Below, one piece after another: positions 1-5,464 of a stretch of DNA of 8,805 nt. The notes beneath the pieces are model-generated. The model was not told the origin of the DNA and did not search any database. It saw only the letters and a program-made list of their open reading frames with translations. This stretch comes from an uncultured Chlorobiaceae bacterium (GTDB lineage Bacteria; Bacteroidota; Chlorobiia; Chlorobiales; Chlorobiaceae), in the NCBI GenBank assembly GCA_903874585.1, contig CAIQSY010000105.1:1-8805 (forward strand), in the 5' to 3' direction. The first letter of the stretch is position 1, and every line of letters begins with the position of its first letter. Position numbers and translations under genes: made by a program.

Positions 1-558
1 ATCAGCTTCCCCTTTATCTGCGACAAAATCCACGGACGCGAGGTTCAGATTATAGCGACAGAACCCGAAGCCTGCCCGACGCTCACCAGAGGACCATACG
101 TGTATGATAACGGAGATGAGGCAAAAATGACCCCACTGCTGCCAATGTACAGCCTTGGCCACGGCTTTATTCCGCCCGCAATTCACGCCGGTGGATTGCG
201 CTACCATGGCATGGCACCGCTGGTAAGCCATGTCAAACAACTGGGACTGATTGACGCCACGTCTATTCCTCAGACAGAGTGCTATGAAGCTGCGCTGCTG
301 TTTGCCCATACCGAAGGCTTTATTCCGGCTCCTGAAACCTCCCATGCCATCGCACAGACCATCCGTGAAGCGAAAAAGGCAAAAGAGGAGGGAAAAGAGA
401 AGGTGATTCTGATGAACTGGTCAGGCCATGGGCTGATGGATCTTCAGGGTTATGACGCTTTCCTGTCAGGAAAAATCAGCGACTACCGACTACCCGAAGA
501 GTTCCTGCAACGCTCACTTGCGGTCATCAAAGATCATCCGATACCACCACAAGCGTAA
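1..558 (+). CDS. trpB2: TrpB2-type tryptophan synthase beta chain (5' truncated by window edge)
   Basis: This is the last 185 codons of a PLP-dependent TrpB-like enzyme of the TrpB2 group, which joins indole (free or from TrpA) to serine to make tryptophan in the cytoplasm. The frame is open from base 1, so the real start lies outside; full TrpB2 proteins are about 430-460 residues. The visible part begins with ISFPF, which in the family directly follows the GGGSN phosphate-binding loop, so the catalytic lysine and that loop are just left of the window. Family-typical stretches are EPEACPTLTRG, PLLPMYSLGH, IHAGGLRYHG, the APETSHA segment and the NWSGHG segment near the end. The long insert around LTRGPYVYDNG and the SLGH/GGLRYHG wording favour TrpB2 over classical TrpB1. 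No trpA or other trp gene is visible downstream. The gene converges on fic and ends just before an inverted repeat. Confidence 0.93.
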   Translation: MSFPFICDKIHGREVQIIATEPEACPTLTRGPYVYDNGDEAKMTPLLPMYSLGHGFIPPAIHAGGLRYHGMAPLVSHVKQLGLIDATSIPQTECYEAALLFAHTEGFIPAPETSHAIAQTIREAKKAKEEGKEKVILMNWSGHGLMDLQGYDAFLSGKISDYRLPEEFLQRSLAVIKDHPIPPQA

Positions 559-568
559 ACACAAACAC

Positions 569-611
569 CCCGTTACTCTTGATGCTTTGCAAAAAGGCAC
601 AGAGTAACGGG
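569..611. terminator. Inverted repeat between convergent genes, probable bidirectional terminator
   Basis: CCCGTTACTCT (569-579) and AGAGTAACGGG (601-611) form a perfect 11-bp stem around a 21-nt loop. It starts 10 bases after the trpB2 stop and lies 54 bases before the end of the convergent fic gene, where a shared terminator is expected. There is no uninterrupted T run directly after either arm (an AT-rich ATATTTTATT follows about 10 nt later on the + strand), and the loop is long, so intrinsic termination is likely but not proven. Confidence 0.5.
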
Positions 612-664
612 ATGTGTGAGATATTTTATTGGAAGGGATTGAAATATTCCATGAGGCGTGCGCT

Positions 665-1453
665 CTAAAAAAGCAACGAGAATCCTTTATCCTTTCGTTT
701 AAACTTTTTTATCTCGGCCTTGTAAAATTTAATCTGTTGACTACAAATAAAATCCCTGAAGAGTGAAATATCCTCAAGCTCTTCGGTTTTATTTAATGCG
801 TCAATATAGTCAGCTCTATCCTCTGTGAATATTTTAATGAAAGGTTCTTGATGATACATTTGTATGTAATTCATCATTAATCGTGATGTTCGCCCGTTGC
901 CGTCCCCAAAAGGATGAATATTAACCAGGTTGTAATGGATATCAGCAGAGAGTTTTAAAATCTCATTATCAGAAACGTTATCGAGTCTTTGGTTAACATT
1001 CTCAATAAGTGTAATCAACAAATTCTCAACCTTGGAAAAATCAGGAAAATATTTCCTGTCGACATAGACTTGAGCTTTTCGAAAATCTCCCAATGAGGTA
1101 TCAAATGTCCCTGACATTGTATTGACCACTCCACCAGTATTTTTCATGACAAGCCCCGCAACTTGTTGCAGTAACTCAATGCTTATCTTTTGTTTCTGCT
1201 TTGCAATCTCTTTCAGGAACATAAATGCTGCATAATAGTCTTTAACCATCAGGTGGTCAGTCAGTGGCTTACCTTTTGCTGTAATACCATTCTCCAGCAA
1301 TACTTGAGTATCATTCTCAGTTAACGAACAACCTTCAATTTTGGTGGAATGATACACAATCGACATCATTGAAAACTTTTCATAATCAATGGCTTCTGAT
1401 AATCCCGTTGCAAGATATTGCTTTTTTAATAGCTCTAATTCTTCCCAGATCAT
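665..1453 (-). CDS. Fic family protein AMP-transferase (class II, N-terminal inhibitory helix)
   Basis: This 262-residue Fic-domain protein is predicted to transfer AMP from ATP to a hydroxyl side chain of a target protein. The catalytic motif is complete: HPFGDGNGRTSR at residues 180-191, with the catalytic His180, acidic Asp184 for the metal, and Arg188/Arg191 for phosphate contacts. The flap that positions the target is FRKAQVYV (124-131). Near the N-terminus, S36-T-K-I-E40-G41 fits the (S/T)xxxE(G/N) inhibitory motif, in which the Glu blocks ATP binding; this makes it class II, self-inhibited, and independent of a separate antitoxin. The ATG at 1453 overlaps the stop of the upstream 23-codon frame as ATGA, implying translational coupling. 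There is no winged-helix domain, so it is a short Fic protein. The target is unknown. Confidence 0.93.
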   Translation of the reverse strand: MIWEELELLKKQYLATGLSEAIDYEKFSMMSIVYHSTKIEGCSLTENDTQVLLENGITAKGKPLTDHLMVKDYYAAFMFLKEIAKQKQKISIELLQQVAGLVMKNTGGVVNTMSGTFDTSLGDFRKAQVYVDRKYFPDFSKVENLLITLIENVNQRLDNVSDNEILKLSADIHYNLVNIHPFGDGNGRTSRLMMNYIQMYHQEPFIKIFTEDRADYIDALNKTEELEDISLFRDFICSQQIKFYKAEIKKFKRKDKGFSLLF

Positions 1454-1521
1454 GCTTCTTCGTAATATTCTATCATTGATATCAGCTCATCTTTGGCGAG
1501 TTTATGGACGCTGAAATTCAT
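1450..1521 (-). pseudogene. 23-residue ParE/RelE-like toxin stub between antitoxin and fic
   Basis: A short frame starts at ATG 1521, overlapping the antitoxin stop as ATGA, and ends in TGA at 1452-1450, overlapping the fic ATG as ATGA. It encodes 23 residues starting MNFSVHKLAKDEL and ending IEYYEEA. The pattern of a short beta strand followed by an amphipathic helix ending in a YYEEA-type turn is what the first 20-odd residues of ParE/RelE toxins look like, and a ParE-type toxin is the usual partner immediately downstream of PF09720 antitoxins. I infer that a toxin gene was truncated and its tail replaced by fic. It could still be translated and could serve only to couple fic translation to the antitoxin. 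Too short to be sure of homology. Confidence 0.6.
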
Positions 1522-1742
1522 TTACCAAACCGGATCTTTATTTTTTCAAAAACCTCTTCGCCAAGAATCATCTTTGCTATGCCAAATTCGATTTTCCTGC
1601 TTCTCCGTTCAACTTCTTCTGCCCAAAGCTTATCAACCTCAAGTTGAGTCGGCAGGTTAGTGCTGTGAAGAAGTTTATCAATTAAAATCAACCGATCGCC
1701 TGTTGGCAGCTCCAAAGCCTGCTCATAAATTTTTTCTGTCAT
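1518..1742 (-). CDS. PF09720-type addiction module antitoxin (putative addiction module component)
   Basis: This protein of about 74 residues belongs, by wording, to the Unstab_antitox / TIGR02574 family of small antitoxins that pair with ParE/RelE toxins. Hallmarks are the N-terminal helix ending in ALELPTGDRLILIDKLLHS, the WAEEVERRSRKIEFG segment (family pattern W..E...R....G) and a C-terminal EEVFEKIK helix. I chose the ATG at 1742 (MTEKIYEQALELP) because family members start this way; an in-frame ATG two codons earlier (1748) is equally possible, and a TTG at 1781 is unlikely. No strong Shine-Dalgarno precedes any of them. The stop overlaps the next ATG (ATGA), so antitoxin, toxin stub and fic are one transcriptional unit. 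Its expected toxin partner is reduced to a stub, so what it neutralises, if anything, is unclear. Confidence 0.78.
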   Translation of the reverse strand: MTEKIYEQALELPTGDRLILIDKLLHSTNLPTQLEVDKLWAEEVERRSRKIEFGIAKMILGEEVFEKIKIRFGK

Positions 1743-1824
1743 CTGCATAGTTGCCAATAAACCACAAAAAAGATGGTGCAAAATGGCATTCCCTATTCAT
1801 GGTGGCACAGTATGTATTTGACTA

Positions 1825-2607
1825 TTATTTAAAGTAAGGGTTGACCAAACATTTTCGTGAGTTGTAATCACCAAGATTAAAATAAATGATACCCTTCAAA
1901 AACTTTGTTCTTGGATCTTTAAATATAGAGTCTTCCCAGTTATATCCTTCTGAGATTGACTCCATAGTTTCTTTATTAATCCTTACTTCATATCCACTAG
2001 ATAAAGAAGACAAGACAGTAAAGTCGCCAGCTATACTCACATCATTAAGTTCTATAACAGCAAAATTTTCGCGCTGTTTGGTAAACTGTCTTTGTTTATC
2101 AATCTTGCGCAATAGTTTCTGTCTAACAGATGCCAATTCTTTCTGGGTATGTGTTTTAACATCTATTACAACTATCTTATCAGGATCAGGTATTGGGAAG
2201 TTTGGCATGATACAAAAAATTTCTAGATATGCTTTAATGCCATCCAGACGTTCGATAATAATGTCTGATTCAGATGCATCAAGTTCGATCTTTTTAATCA
2301 GGCCCTCATAAACTGAACGAATGTAGCTTCTATACACAATAACTTCAGAAAATATTGCTTCACAATTTTTCCAATCTTTCTTATTAGATTGAAGCCTTTT
2401 AGCGAAGGACTTCGCATGCTGTTCATTGTACTCATGAATGTCATTGAGGTATAATAATAGGTTGACATAATTCCTATGTATGTTGAGTAATCCATTTTCG
2501 CGACTTGCATAATATCCACGTCGATATTTTTGAAAGTAATCGATGTGGATAAGATCCGGGAATACAAACTGATCTTCTGTTTGATTTACAAAGTCTTTAA
2601 CTATCAT
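1825..2607 (-). CDS. Hypothetical protein, 260 residues
   Basis: I do not recognise the family. The protein is soluble-looking, rich in charged and aromatic residues, with no signal peptide or membrane segment. Its middle is helical (about 40-135); a strand-like DKIVVIDVKT at 143-152 follows PNFPIPDP, then a basic helix (KLLRKIDKQRQFTKQRE, 164-180) and another strand FAVIELND (182-189). The order helix / acidic strand ending D-x-K / basic helix / strand is loosely reminiscent of a nuclease or restriction-like core, but no full PD-(D/E)xK motif is apparent. The C-terminus KGIIYFNLGDYNSRKCLVNPYFK reads like a folded end, so the gene appears intact. AGG seven bases before ATG 2607 supports the start. 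It follows the 166-residue gene in the same direction after a 76-bp hairpin spacer and is AT-rich, consistent with acquired DNA. Confidence 0.7.
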   Translation of the reverse strand: MIVKDFVNQTEDQFVFPDLIHIDYFQKYRRGYYASRENGLLNIHRNYVNLLLYLNDIHEYNEQHAKSFAKRLQSNKKDWKNCEAIFSEVIVYRSYIRSVYEGLIKKIELDASESDIIIERLDGIKAYLEIFCIMPNFPIPDPDKIVVIDVKTHTQKELASVRQKLLRKIDKQRQFTKQRENFAVIELNDVSIAGDFTVLSSLSSGYEVRINKETMESISEGYNWEDSIFKDPRTKFLKGIIYFNLGDYNSRKCLVNPYFK

Positions 2608-2642
2608 TTATCTACCTAATTTCTCTGTTAAGCCGAACGTGC

Positions 2643-2678
2643 GCTTGCATGCGCGGCGTTTAGCCGTCGCCTGCAAGC
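2643..2678. repeat. Strong GC-rich hairpin with bulge, attC-like spacer core
   Basis: GCTTGCATGCGCGGC (2643-2657) pairs with GCCGTCGCCTGCAAGC (2663-2678): 14 base pairs, one T/C mismatch, one bulged base (T2667) and a GTTTA loop. An alternative hairpin uses TAGCCGTCGC (2661-2670) and GCGATGGCTA (2677-2686). It lies immediately after the stop of the 166-residue gene and before the 260-residue gene. Read on the - strand, flanking CAACAACGCTCAAAC and GCACGTTCGGC resemble the ends of an integron attC site (R'' AAC, R' GTTRRRY with one mismatch). No T run follows, so a simple intrinsic terminator is less likely. The hairpin is certain; the attC interpretation is weak. Confidence 0.6.
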
Positions 2679-2683
2679 GATGG

Positions 2684-3184
2684 CTAGGTGTTTGAGCGTT
2701 GTTGAAAACCCACTCGGTGAGCTTCCTTGATTTGTTTCCTCTCTTCGTCGTCTTTTTGGTACTCTGAAATATATTTTTCTTTGAGTTCTTTAACTGCAAC
2801 CCAAAACTTATGTATTTCTATCAACTTGGATTCCAGAACTCTTTGTGAACACTTTTCAATATTCTCTTCTGAATTTGGGGTATTAACAAGTAAAGTCGCC
2901 AATTTAATCTTGTCTTTTTTAACATCAGCCTTCCATTTTTCCATCATCCCAGACCTGAACATGCCTTTTGCGGATGCTACTGCTTGCCTTGATTTATCTG
3001 CTTGGTCGATTAACTCCTTAATTTGGTCAAGATCCGTTATTGCATTGTGAGTTGCTTTTTTTAACTCAAGGCGGAGGTCAAGTGATTTGAGATTGCTGGC
3101 TTTTCGGTACCCTATGATACCTGTAAAAGAACCTATTATTCCCGTCACCACACCAACATAACTAATCCAATGTGGATCTGCCAT
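2684..3184 (-). CDS. Small membrane-anchored hypothetical protein, 166 residues
   Basis: A single hydrophobic, glycine-rich segment at the N-terminus (WISYVGVVTGIIGSFTGIIGY, about 6-26) is followed by a basic RK and a long, charged, mostly helical region (about 30-155) likely to form a coiled coil or helical bundle in the cytoplasm. The LDLRLELKKA stretch after the anchor is wording I have seen in small uncharacterised proteins of mobile regions, but I cannot name a family or function. ATG 3184 is supported by a good Shine-Dalgarno (GGAGG, about 6 bases upstream). The stop TAG (2686-2684) is immediately followed by the GC-rich hairpin. Its place between two hairpin spacers, in the same direction as its neighbours, is compatible with a gene cassette. 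Confidence 0.75.
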   Translation of the reverse strand: MADPHWISYVGVVTGIIGSFTGIIGYRKASNLKSLDLRLELKKATHNAITDLDQIKELIDQADKSRQAVASAKGMFRSGMMEKWKADVKKDKIKLATLLVNTPNSEENIEKCSQRVLESKLIEIHKFWVAVKELKEKYISEYQKDDEERKQIKEAHRVGFQQRSNT

Positions 3185-3218
3185 TTGACCCTCCGATTAA
3201 AGTATTTTCTGACACATA

Positions 3219-3239
3219 ACATAGAAGTAACGCGCCTTA
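3219..3239 (+). repeat. Left copy of inverted repeat around the 181-residue gene
   Basis: ACATAG, five bases, then CGCGCCTTA. The same two blocks occur in reverse complement at 3945-3960 (TAAGGCGCG, A, CTATGT). Together they enclose the unknown gene in a ~740-bp unit. It overlaps the attC-like spacer, so the two explanations compete. Confidence 0.4.
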
Positions 3240-3286
3240 CCCATGTTTCGAGCGAAAGGTCCGGTTGACTGCCAAGTTAGAGCGCA
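3224..3286. repeat. attC-like degenerate spacer between the 181- and 166-residue genes
   Basis: On the - strand this spacer reads GCTCTAACTTGGCAGTCAAC, then CGGACC, and closes with GGTAAGGCGCGTTACTTC. The order (CTCTAAC box, TCAACCGG, GGGTAAGGCGC, GTTA box) follows the R''-L''-L'-R' arrangement of integron attC sites, but both outer boxes have mismatches to RYYYAAC/GTTRRRY and the arms pair poorly. It could be a decayed attC or coincidence. Confidence 0.25.
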
Positions 3287-3311
3287 CGCAGAAACTCAAA
3301 ATTGATATGGC

Positions 3312-3336
3312 ATTGGGGGAAAAGATGGCACCCAAT
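3312..3336 (-). repeat. Small hairpin downstream of the 181-residue gene
   Basis: ATTGGG (3312-3317) and CCCAAT (3331-3336) form a 6-bp stem with a 13-nt loop, 33 bases past the stop of the upstream - strand gene. There is no T run after it on the - strand. It may help transcript ending, but this is a weak call. Confidence 0.25.
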
Positions 3337-3368
3337 AGCTTGACTCTCTTCCGTAATTTTAATGAAAT

Positions 3369-3902
3369 TTACAAATCGCCCAAATCAATGACTGACGATG
3401 TCTTTAATAATGCCTCATTTTTCTTTTTAATTCGATTTTTCTCCATTTGCTTTTCTATCATTAGTCGCAACTGTCTCAATTCATCTAGCCAGCTACCTAT
3501 TTTTAGTTTTTCTATAGAGGATTCATAAAATAAAATTTCATATGAGCCACCATATATGTTGTAATTATAGCTCACTGAATTTTGCAGTACAAAATCACCG
3601 TTATACAGTACGTACAAGTTACCAGAGTTGTAATACTCTCCATCAGGGCACGTTATAGATGTAATATCGCAAATTAGGATATCCAATTTGTTCCCATCTC
3701 GAAAAAATGAAAGCACTTTATCCGTATTGTTGATTTTTAATTGTTCTTTTAATTCTGGAAGAATAATCTTTGAAGTATCAATCACTATTCCTTCACACTC
3801 TTTATAGTATTCGTTTATCAGAAATGAAATATTTTTAACAACCGATTTATCTTTGAGTATTTGCAGAGCTTTTTCAATTTTTGCTTTCGCTTCATCTAAC
3901 AT
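3369..3902 (-). CDS. Hypothetical protein, 177 residues (181 from the upstream ATG)
   Basis: I do not recognise this protein. It starts with a helical segment (LDEAKAKIEKALQILKDKS), has a middle of predicted beta strands with many Tyr/Asn residues (about 75-130, including DILICDITSITCP and YVLYNGDFVLQNS), and ends in a long basic helix (about 140-170, LRQLRLMIEKQMEKNRIKKK). No signal peptide or membrane segment. Two in-frame ATGs occur: 3914 and 3902. I prefer 3902 because GGAGGT lies exactly upstream of it, inside the first codons of the longer version, while 3914 has no good ribosome site. The gene is very AT-rich relative to the flanking trpB2 and glycosidase genes, suggesting transfer. 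Inverted TAAGGCGCG-type repeats lie on both sides of it. Its - strand upstream region contains TTTACA and CATAGT, 18 bases apart, as a possible promoter. Confidence 0.65.
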   Translation of the reverse strand: MLDEAKAKIEKALQILKDKSVVKNISFLINEYYKECEGIVIDTSKIILPELKEQLKINNTDKVLSFFRDGNKLDILICDITSITCPDGEYYNSGNLYVLYNGDFVLQNSVSYNYNIYGGSYEILFYESSIEKLKIGSWLDELRQLRLMIEKQMEKNRIKKKNEALLKTSSVIDLGDL

Positions 3903-3944
3903 TTTTACCTCCATAAGATTAACTCTAAATTATTAATTGTTATT

Positions 3945-3960
3945 TAAGGCGCGACTATGT
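3945..3960 (-). repeat. Right copy of inverted repeat around the 181-residue gene
   Basis: TAAGGCGCG followed by A and CTATGT, the reverse complement of the two conserved blocks at 3219-3239 (spacing between blocks differs by five versus one base). Located 43 bases upstream of the preferred start of the unknown gene. Confidence 0.4.
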
Positions 3961-4138
3961 GCTTGTTAATAAATAACTGTAAAAATTGAATTGTGATTAG
4001 ACCCTATTCTATAGTCCTATTCGTCATGATTTTTTAATAATGCTTTACCAGATAGCATAATATTGACGGTTTTGGCGTATTTTTTTTATAGTTATTTTTA
4101 AACGGGTACTATGCAATGATAATTTAGCTGAAGCCCTT

Positions 4139-4159
4139 TTGAATACTATACTTATTCAA
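4139..4159. repeat. 21-bp imperfect palindrome
   Basis: TTGAATA (4139-4145) and TATTCAA (4153-4159) are perfect 7-bp arms around CTATACT. It sits three bases from the GC-rich palindrome at 4162-4175. It could be a protein-binding site or part of a transcript-ending structure for the gene ending at 4244. Confidence 0.45.
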
Positions 4160-4161
4160 AC

Positions 4162-4175
4162 GCTCACCCGTGAGC
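4162..4175. terminator. Short perfect palindrome downstream of the ParB-like gene
   Basis: GCTCACCCGTGAGC: two perfect 6-bp arms with a 2-base centre, about 70 bases past the stop of the - strand gene. A nearby CTCAC/GTGAG pair gives an alternative longer stem (to 4183). On the - strand it is followed by GTTTGAATAAG, not a T run, so termination is only a possibility. Confidence 0.3.
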
Positions 4176-4243
4176 CGCGTGAGTGATACCGATGTTTTCA
4201 GCCTCAACCCATCAGCCGCAGTACAGCGCAGAGTTATGCCTCT

Positions 4244-4660
4244 TTATCGGTCAAGCGCACTCATGTCAAATCCTTGAACGGCTGGCACATGAGAGAATCC
4301 AGCAATCAAGGAACAGTAAAACCGATGAGCGCCATGAACAAGCTTGTACTTGAAGCGTGAATCCGGGGACATACTCACTACTTCCACCGGTGGTATTTCT
4401 GCATCCGCTTGAAATCCGCGCAAAACTCGCACGACCCTGTCATGGGCGGATGCCTCTTCATTGTCGTTAAAGACACCGGCGCTTAGATTTCGGCGGACTG
4501 GCTCTACTTCTTCAATGCTGACGCTGAAGATCTGTTTATTCGGGAAAGCGCTTGCATCGCCTCGGTAACAATTTAGGGAAGTTCTGAACCCGAGCATTCC
4601 GGCCTCGCCCCACCAGTCATCTCTCAATTCCACTTCAAAATCATGATGTGACGCTTTCAT
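4244..4660 (-). CDS. Orphan ParB/sulfiredoxin-fold protein, 138 residues
   Basis: The C-terminal half carries the ParB N-terminal / sulfiredoxin-like signature: IPPVEVVSM strand (89-97), a loop, FKYKLVHGAHRFYCSLIAGFSHVPAV (103-128) with G110-A-H-R113 as the GxHR nucleotide-binding motif and the family's A-x-x-G-(x3)-P ending. ParB-fold proteins bind CTP or ATP and act in DNA partition, nuclease or kinase roles. This one has no helix-turn-helix or C-terminal dimer domain of true ParB and no ParA neighbour, so it is a stand-alone ParB-like domain of unknown role. The first ~45 residues (WWGEAGMLGFRTS, CYRGDAS) are unfamiliar. It is clearly GC-richer than the genes to its left. The ATG at 4660 has only a weak ribosome site (GAG), and the ~27-bp repeat 1 lies 25 bases upstream of it. 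Confidence 0.75.
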   Translation of the reverse strand: MKASHHDFEVELRDDWWGEAGMLGFRTSLNCYRGDASAFPNKQIFSVSIEEVEPVRRNLSAGVFNDNEEASAHDRVVRVLRGFQADAEIPPVEVVSMSPDSRFKYKLVHGAHRFYCSLIAGFSHVPAVQGFDMSALDR

Positions 4661-4684
4661 TCTGCTCAGTAGGCATAAAAATGT

Positions 4685-4711
4685 TTAGACGGATCTGCCT
4701 AATTCCGCAAA
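4685..4711 (-). repeat. Copy 1 of a ~27-bp repeat flanking the toxin-antitoxin module
   Basis: On the + strand it contains TTAGACGGATCTGCCTAA followed by TTCCGCAAA; 22 of 27 aligned columns match the copy at 5526-5551 (one gap). The first 18 bases form an imperfect palindrome (7 of 9 pairs). The two copies lie in the same orientation 841 bp apart, one on each side of the toxin-antitoxin genes. Confidence 0.65.
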
Positions 4712-4713
4712 AA

Positions 4714-4731
4714 GCAGAAACTCCTTTCTGC
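4714..4731 (-). terminator. Hairpin plus T run, possible terminator of the toxin-antitoxin operon
   Basis: GCAGAAA and TTTCTGC (4714-4720 and 4725-4731) form a 7-bp stem with a 4-base loop; on the - strand it is followed directly by TTTTT. It lies about 110 bases downstream of the antitoxin stop and upstream of the ParB-like gene. The stem is short and only moderately GC-rich. Confidence 0.45.
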
Positions 4732-4841
4732 ACAACAAGGCTTACAAATTATTCAAAAAAATCACGTAACTTATTGTACAAGAAAATAATACAAAAGACA
4801 ACGAAGAAATCAGCCAGAACGTAGCGATCGGCTTGCTTTTG

Positions 4842-5156
4842 TCAGGCTGTTATTTTCGTTGTGTGTGCTGCTGCTGCGTGCAATTTCAAACCCAGAGCAC
4901 TTATGACTTTAAGAATGGTATCGAACTCTGGACTTCTTTCACCGGAGAGAGCCTTATACAGACTTTCACGAGACAACCCAGCATCCCGTGCCACCTGCGT
5001 CATACCTTTTGCCCTTGCGATGTCCCCCAATGCCTTGGTAATAAACGCTGTATCTCCATTTGCTTCTTCAATGCACATTTCCAGATAAGCGGCCATTTCT
5101 TCAGGAGTACGAAGGTGCTCGGATACATCATATTTTGTTGTAACGGTTTTTGCCAT
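4842..5156 (-). CDS. HI1420-type (HigA-like) antitoxin with helix-turn-helix
   Basis: This 104-residue protein matches the TIGR02684 / HI1420 type of addiction module antidotes, in which the antitoxin follows its toxin. The N-terminus KYDVSEHLRTPEEMAAYLE (8-26) is the family's opening, followed by FITKALGDIARAKGMTQVARDAGLSRESLYKALSGE (38-73), an XRE-type helix-turn-helix with the recognition helix around 61-70, and the helix SPEFDTILKVISALGLKL (75-92). It is expected to bind and inhibit the toxin encoded just upstream and to repress the operon. ATG 5156 has a strong AGGAG 7 bases upstream that overlaps the toxin stop codon, with a 9-bp gap between the genes. It appears complete. Confidence 0.9.
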   Translation of the reverse strand: MAKTVTTKYDVSEHLRTPEEMAAYLEMCIEEANGDTAFITKALGDIARAKGMTQVARDAGLSRESLYKALSGERSPEFDTILKVISALGLKLHAAAAHTTKITA

Positions 5157-5165
5157 AGTTTACTC

Positions 5166-5456
5166 CTATAAATTTTGTGCCAGGTGAAGCGCAGTTTTTA
5201 TATCTCTGGCTTGCGTACTTTTATCGCCGCCAGCCAACAGGATTATCACTGATTGTTTATGCTGTATGAAATAAACCCGATAACCGGGGCCATAATCAAT
5301 ACGCATCTCTGAAATCCCTTCACCAACAGGCTTAACATCCCCAGGATTACCCATAGCCAGCCTCTCAATTCTTGCCTGAATGCGTGCACGCACCCGGATA
5401 TCTTGCAGGCTATCGATCCATTTGGCAAAATGGTTGGTTTTACGAATTTCAATCAT
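5166..5456 (-). CDS. HI1419-type RelE/ParE-superfamily toxin (HigB-like)
   Basis: This 96-residue protein fits the TIGR02683 / HI1419 family: IEIRKTNHFAKWIDSLQD at the start, the helix RVRARIQARIERLAMGNPGD (21-40), the strand pair VGEGISEMRIDYGPGYRVYF (44-63) and the conserved IILLAGGDKSTQARDI (71-86). The EMRIDYGPGYRVY and GGDKxTQxxDI patterns are diagnostic. Family members are ribosome-dependent mRNA interferases or related RelE-fold toxins that slow growth until bound by the antitoxin. The toxin comes first in the operon, as in higBA. The ATG at 5456 is preceded by AAGG only three bases away, and the palindromic operator starts 8 bases upstream, so basal translation may be kept low. It appears intact. 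Confidence 0.9.
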   Translation of the reverse strand: MIEIRKTNHFAKWIDSLQDIRVRARIQARIERLAMGNPGDVKPVGEGISEMRIDYGPGYRVYFIQHKQSVIILLAGGDKSTQARDIKTALHLAQNL

Positions 5457-5464
5457 AGCCTTAA

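Larger units (their letters stand above)
3915..4243. other. AT-rich non-coding stretch
   Basis: No credible gene lies in these 329 bases on either strand. The left part is strongly AT-rich and includes the upstream region of the 181-residue gene; a run of eight T lies near 4080. The right part becomes GC-richer and contains two adjacent palindromes (4139-4159 and 4162-4175) downstream of the ParB-like gene. Confidence 0.6.

Noticed and set aside
1749..1824. Promoter in front of the PF09720 antitoxin
   Set aside because: TTGCAC and TATTGG at about 16 bases are poor matches, and the upstream gene may be co-transcribed.
1886..2311. 141-codon open frame on the + strand
   Set aside because: Antisense to the 260-residue gene, which has a ribosome site and better protein character; the + frame is Ser/Leu/Ile-rich low-complexity translation without family features.
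2608..2799. 63-codon open frame on the - strand ending at the start of the 260-residue gene
   Set aside because: Overlaps the 166-residue gene in another frame and runs through the hairpin spacer; Lys/Arg/Thr-rich composition typical of non-coding translation.
2727..3050. 107-codon open frame on the + strand
   Set aside because: Mirror of the helical 166-residue gene; no ribosome site or family resemblance.
3265..3528. 87-codon open frame on the + strand
   Set aside because: Antisense to the end of the 181-residue gene and crosses the attC-like spacer; Phe/Ile/Ser-rich, no ribosome site.
4833..5171. Cys-rich 112-codon open frame on the + strand
   Set aside because: Exact antisense of the HI1420-type antitoxin, whose frame shows a clear helix-turn-helix and ribosome site.
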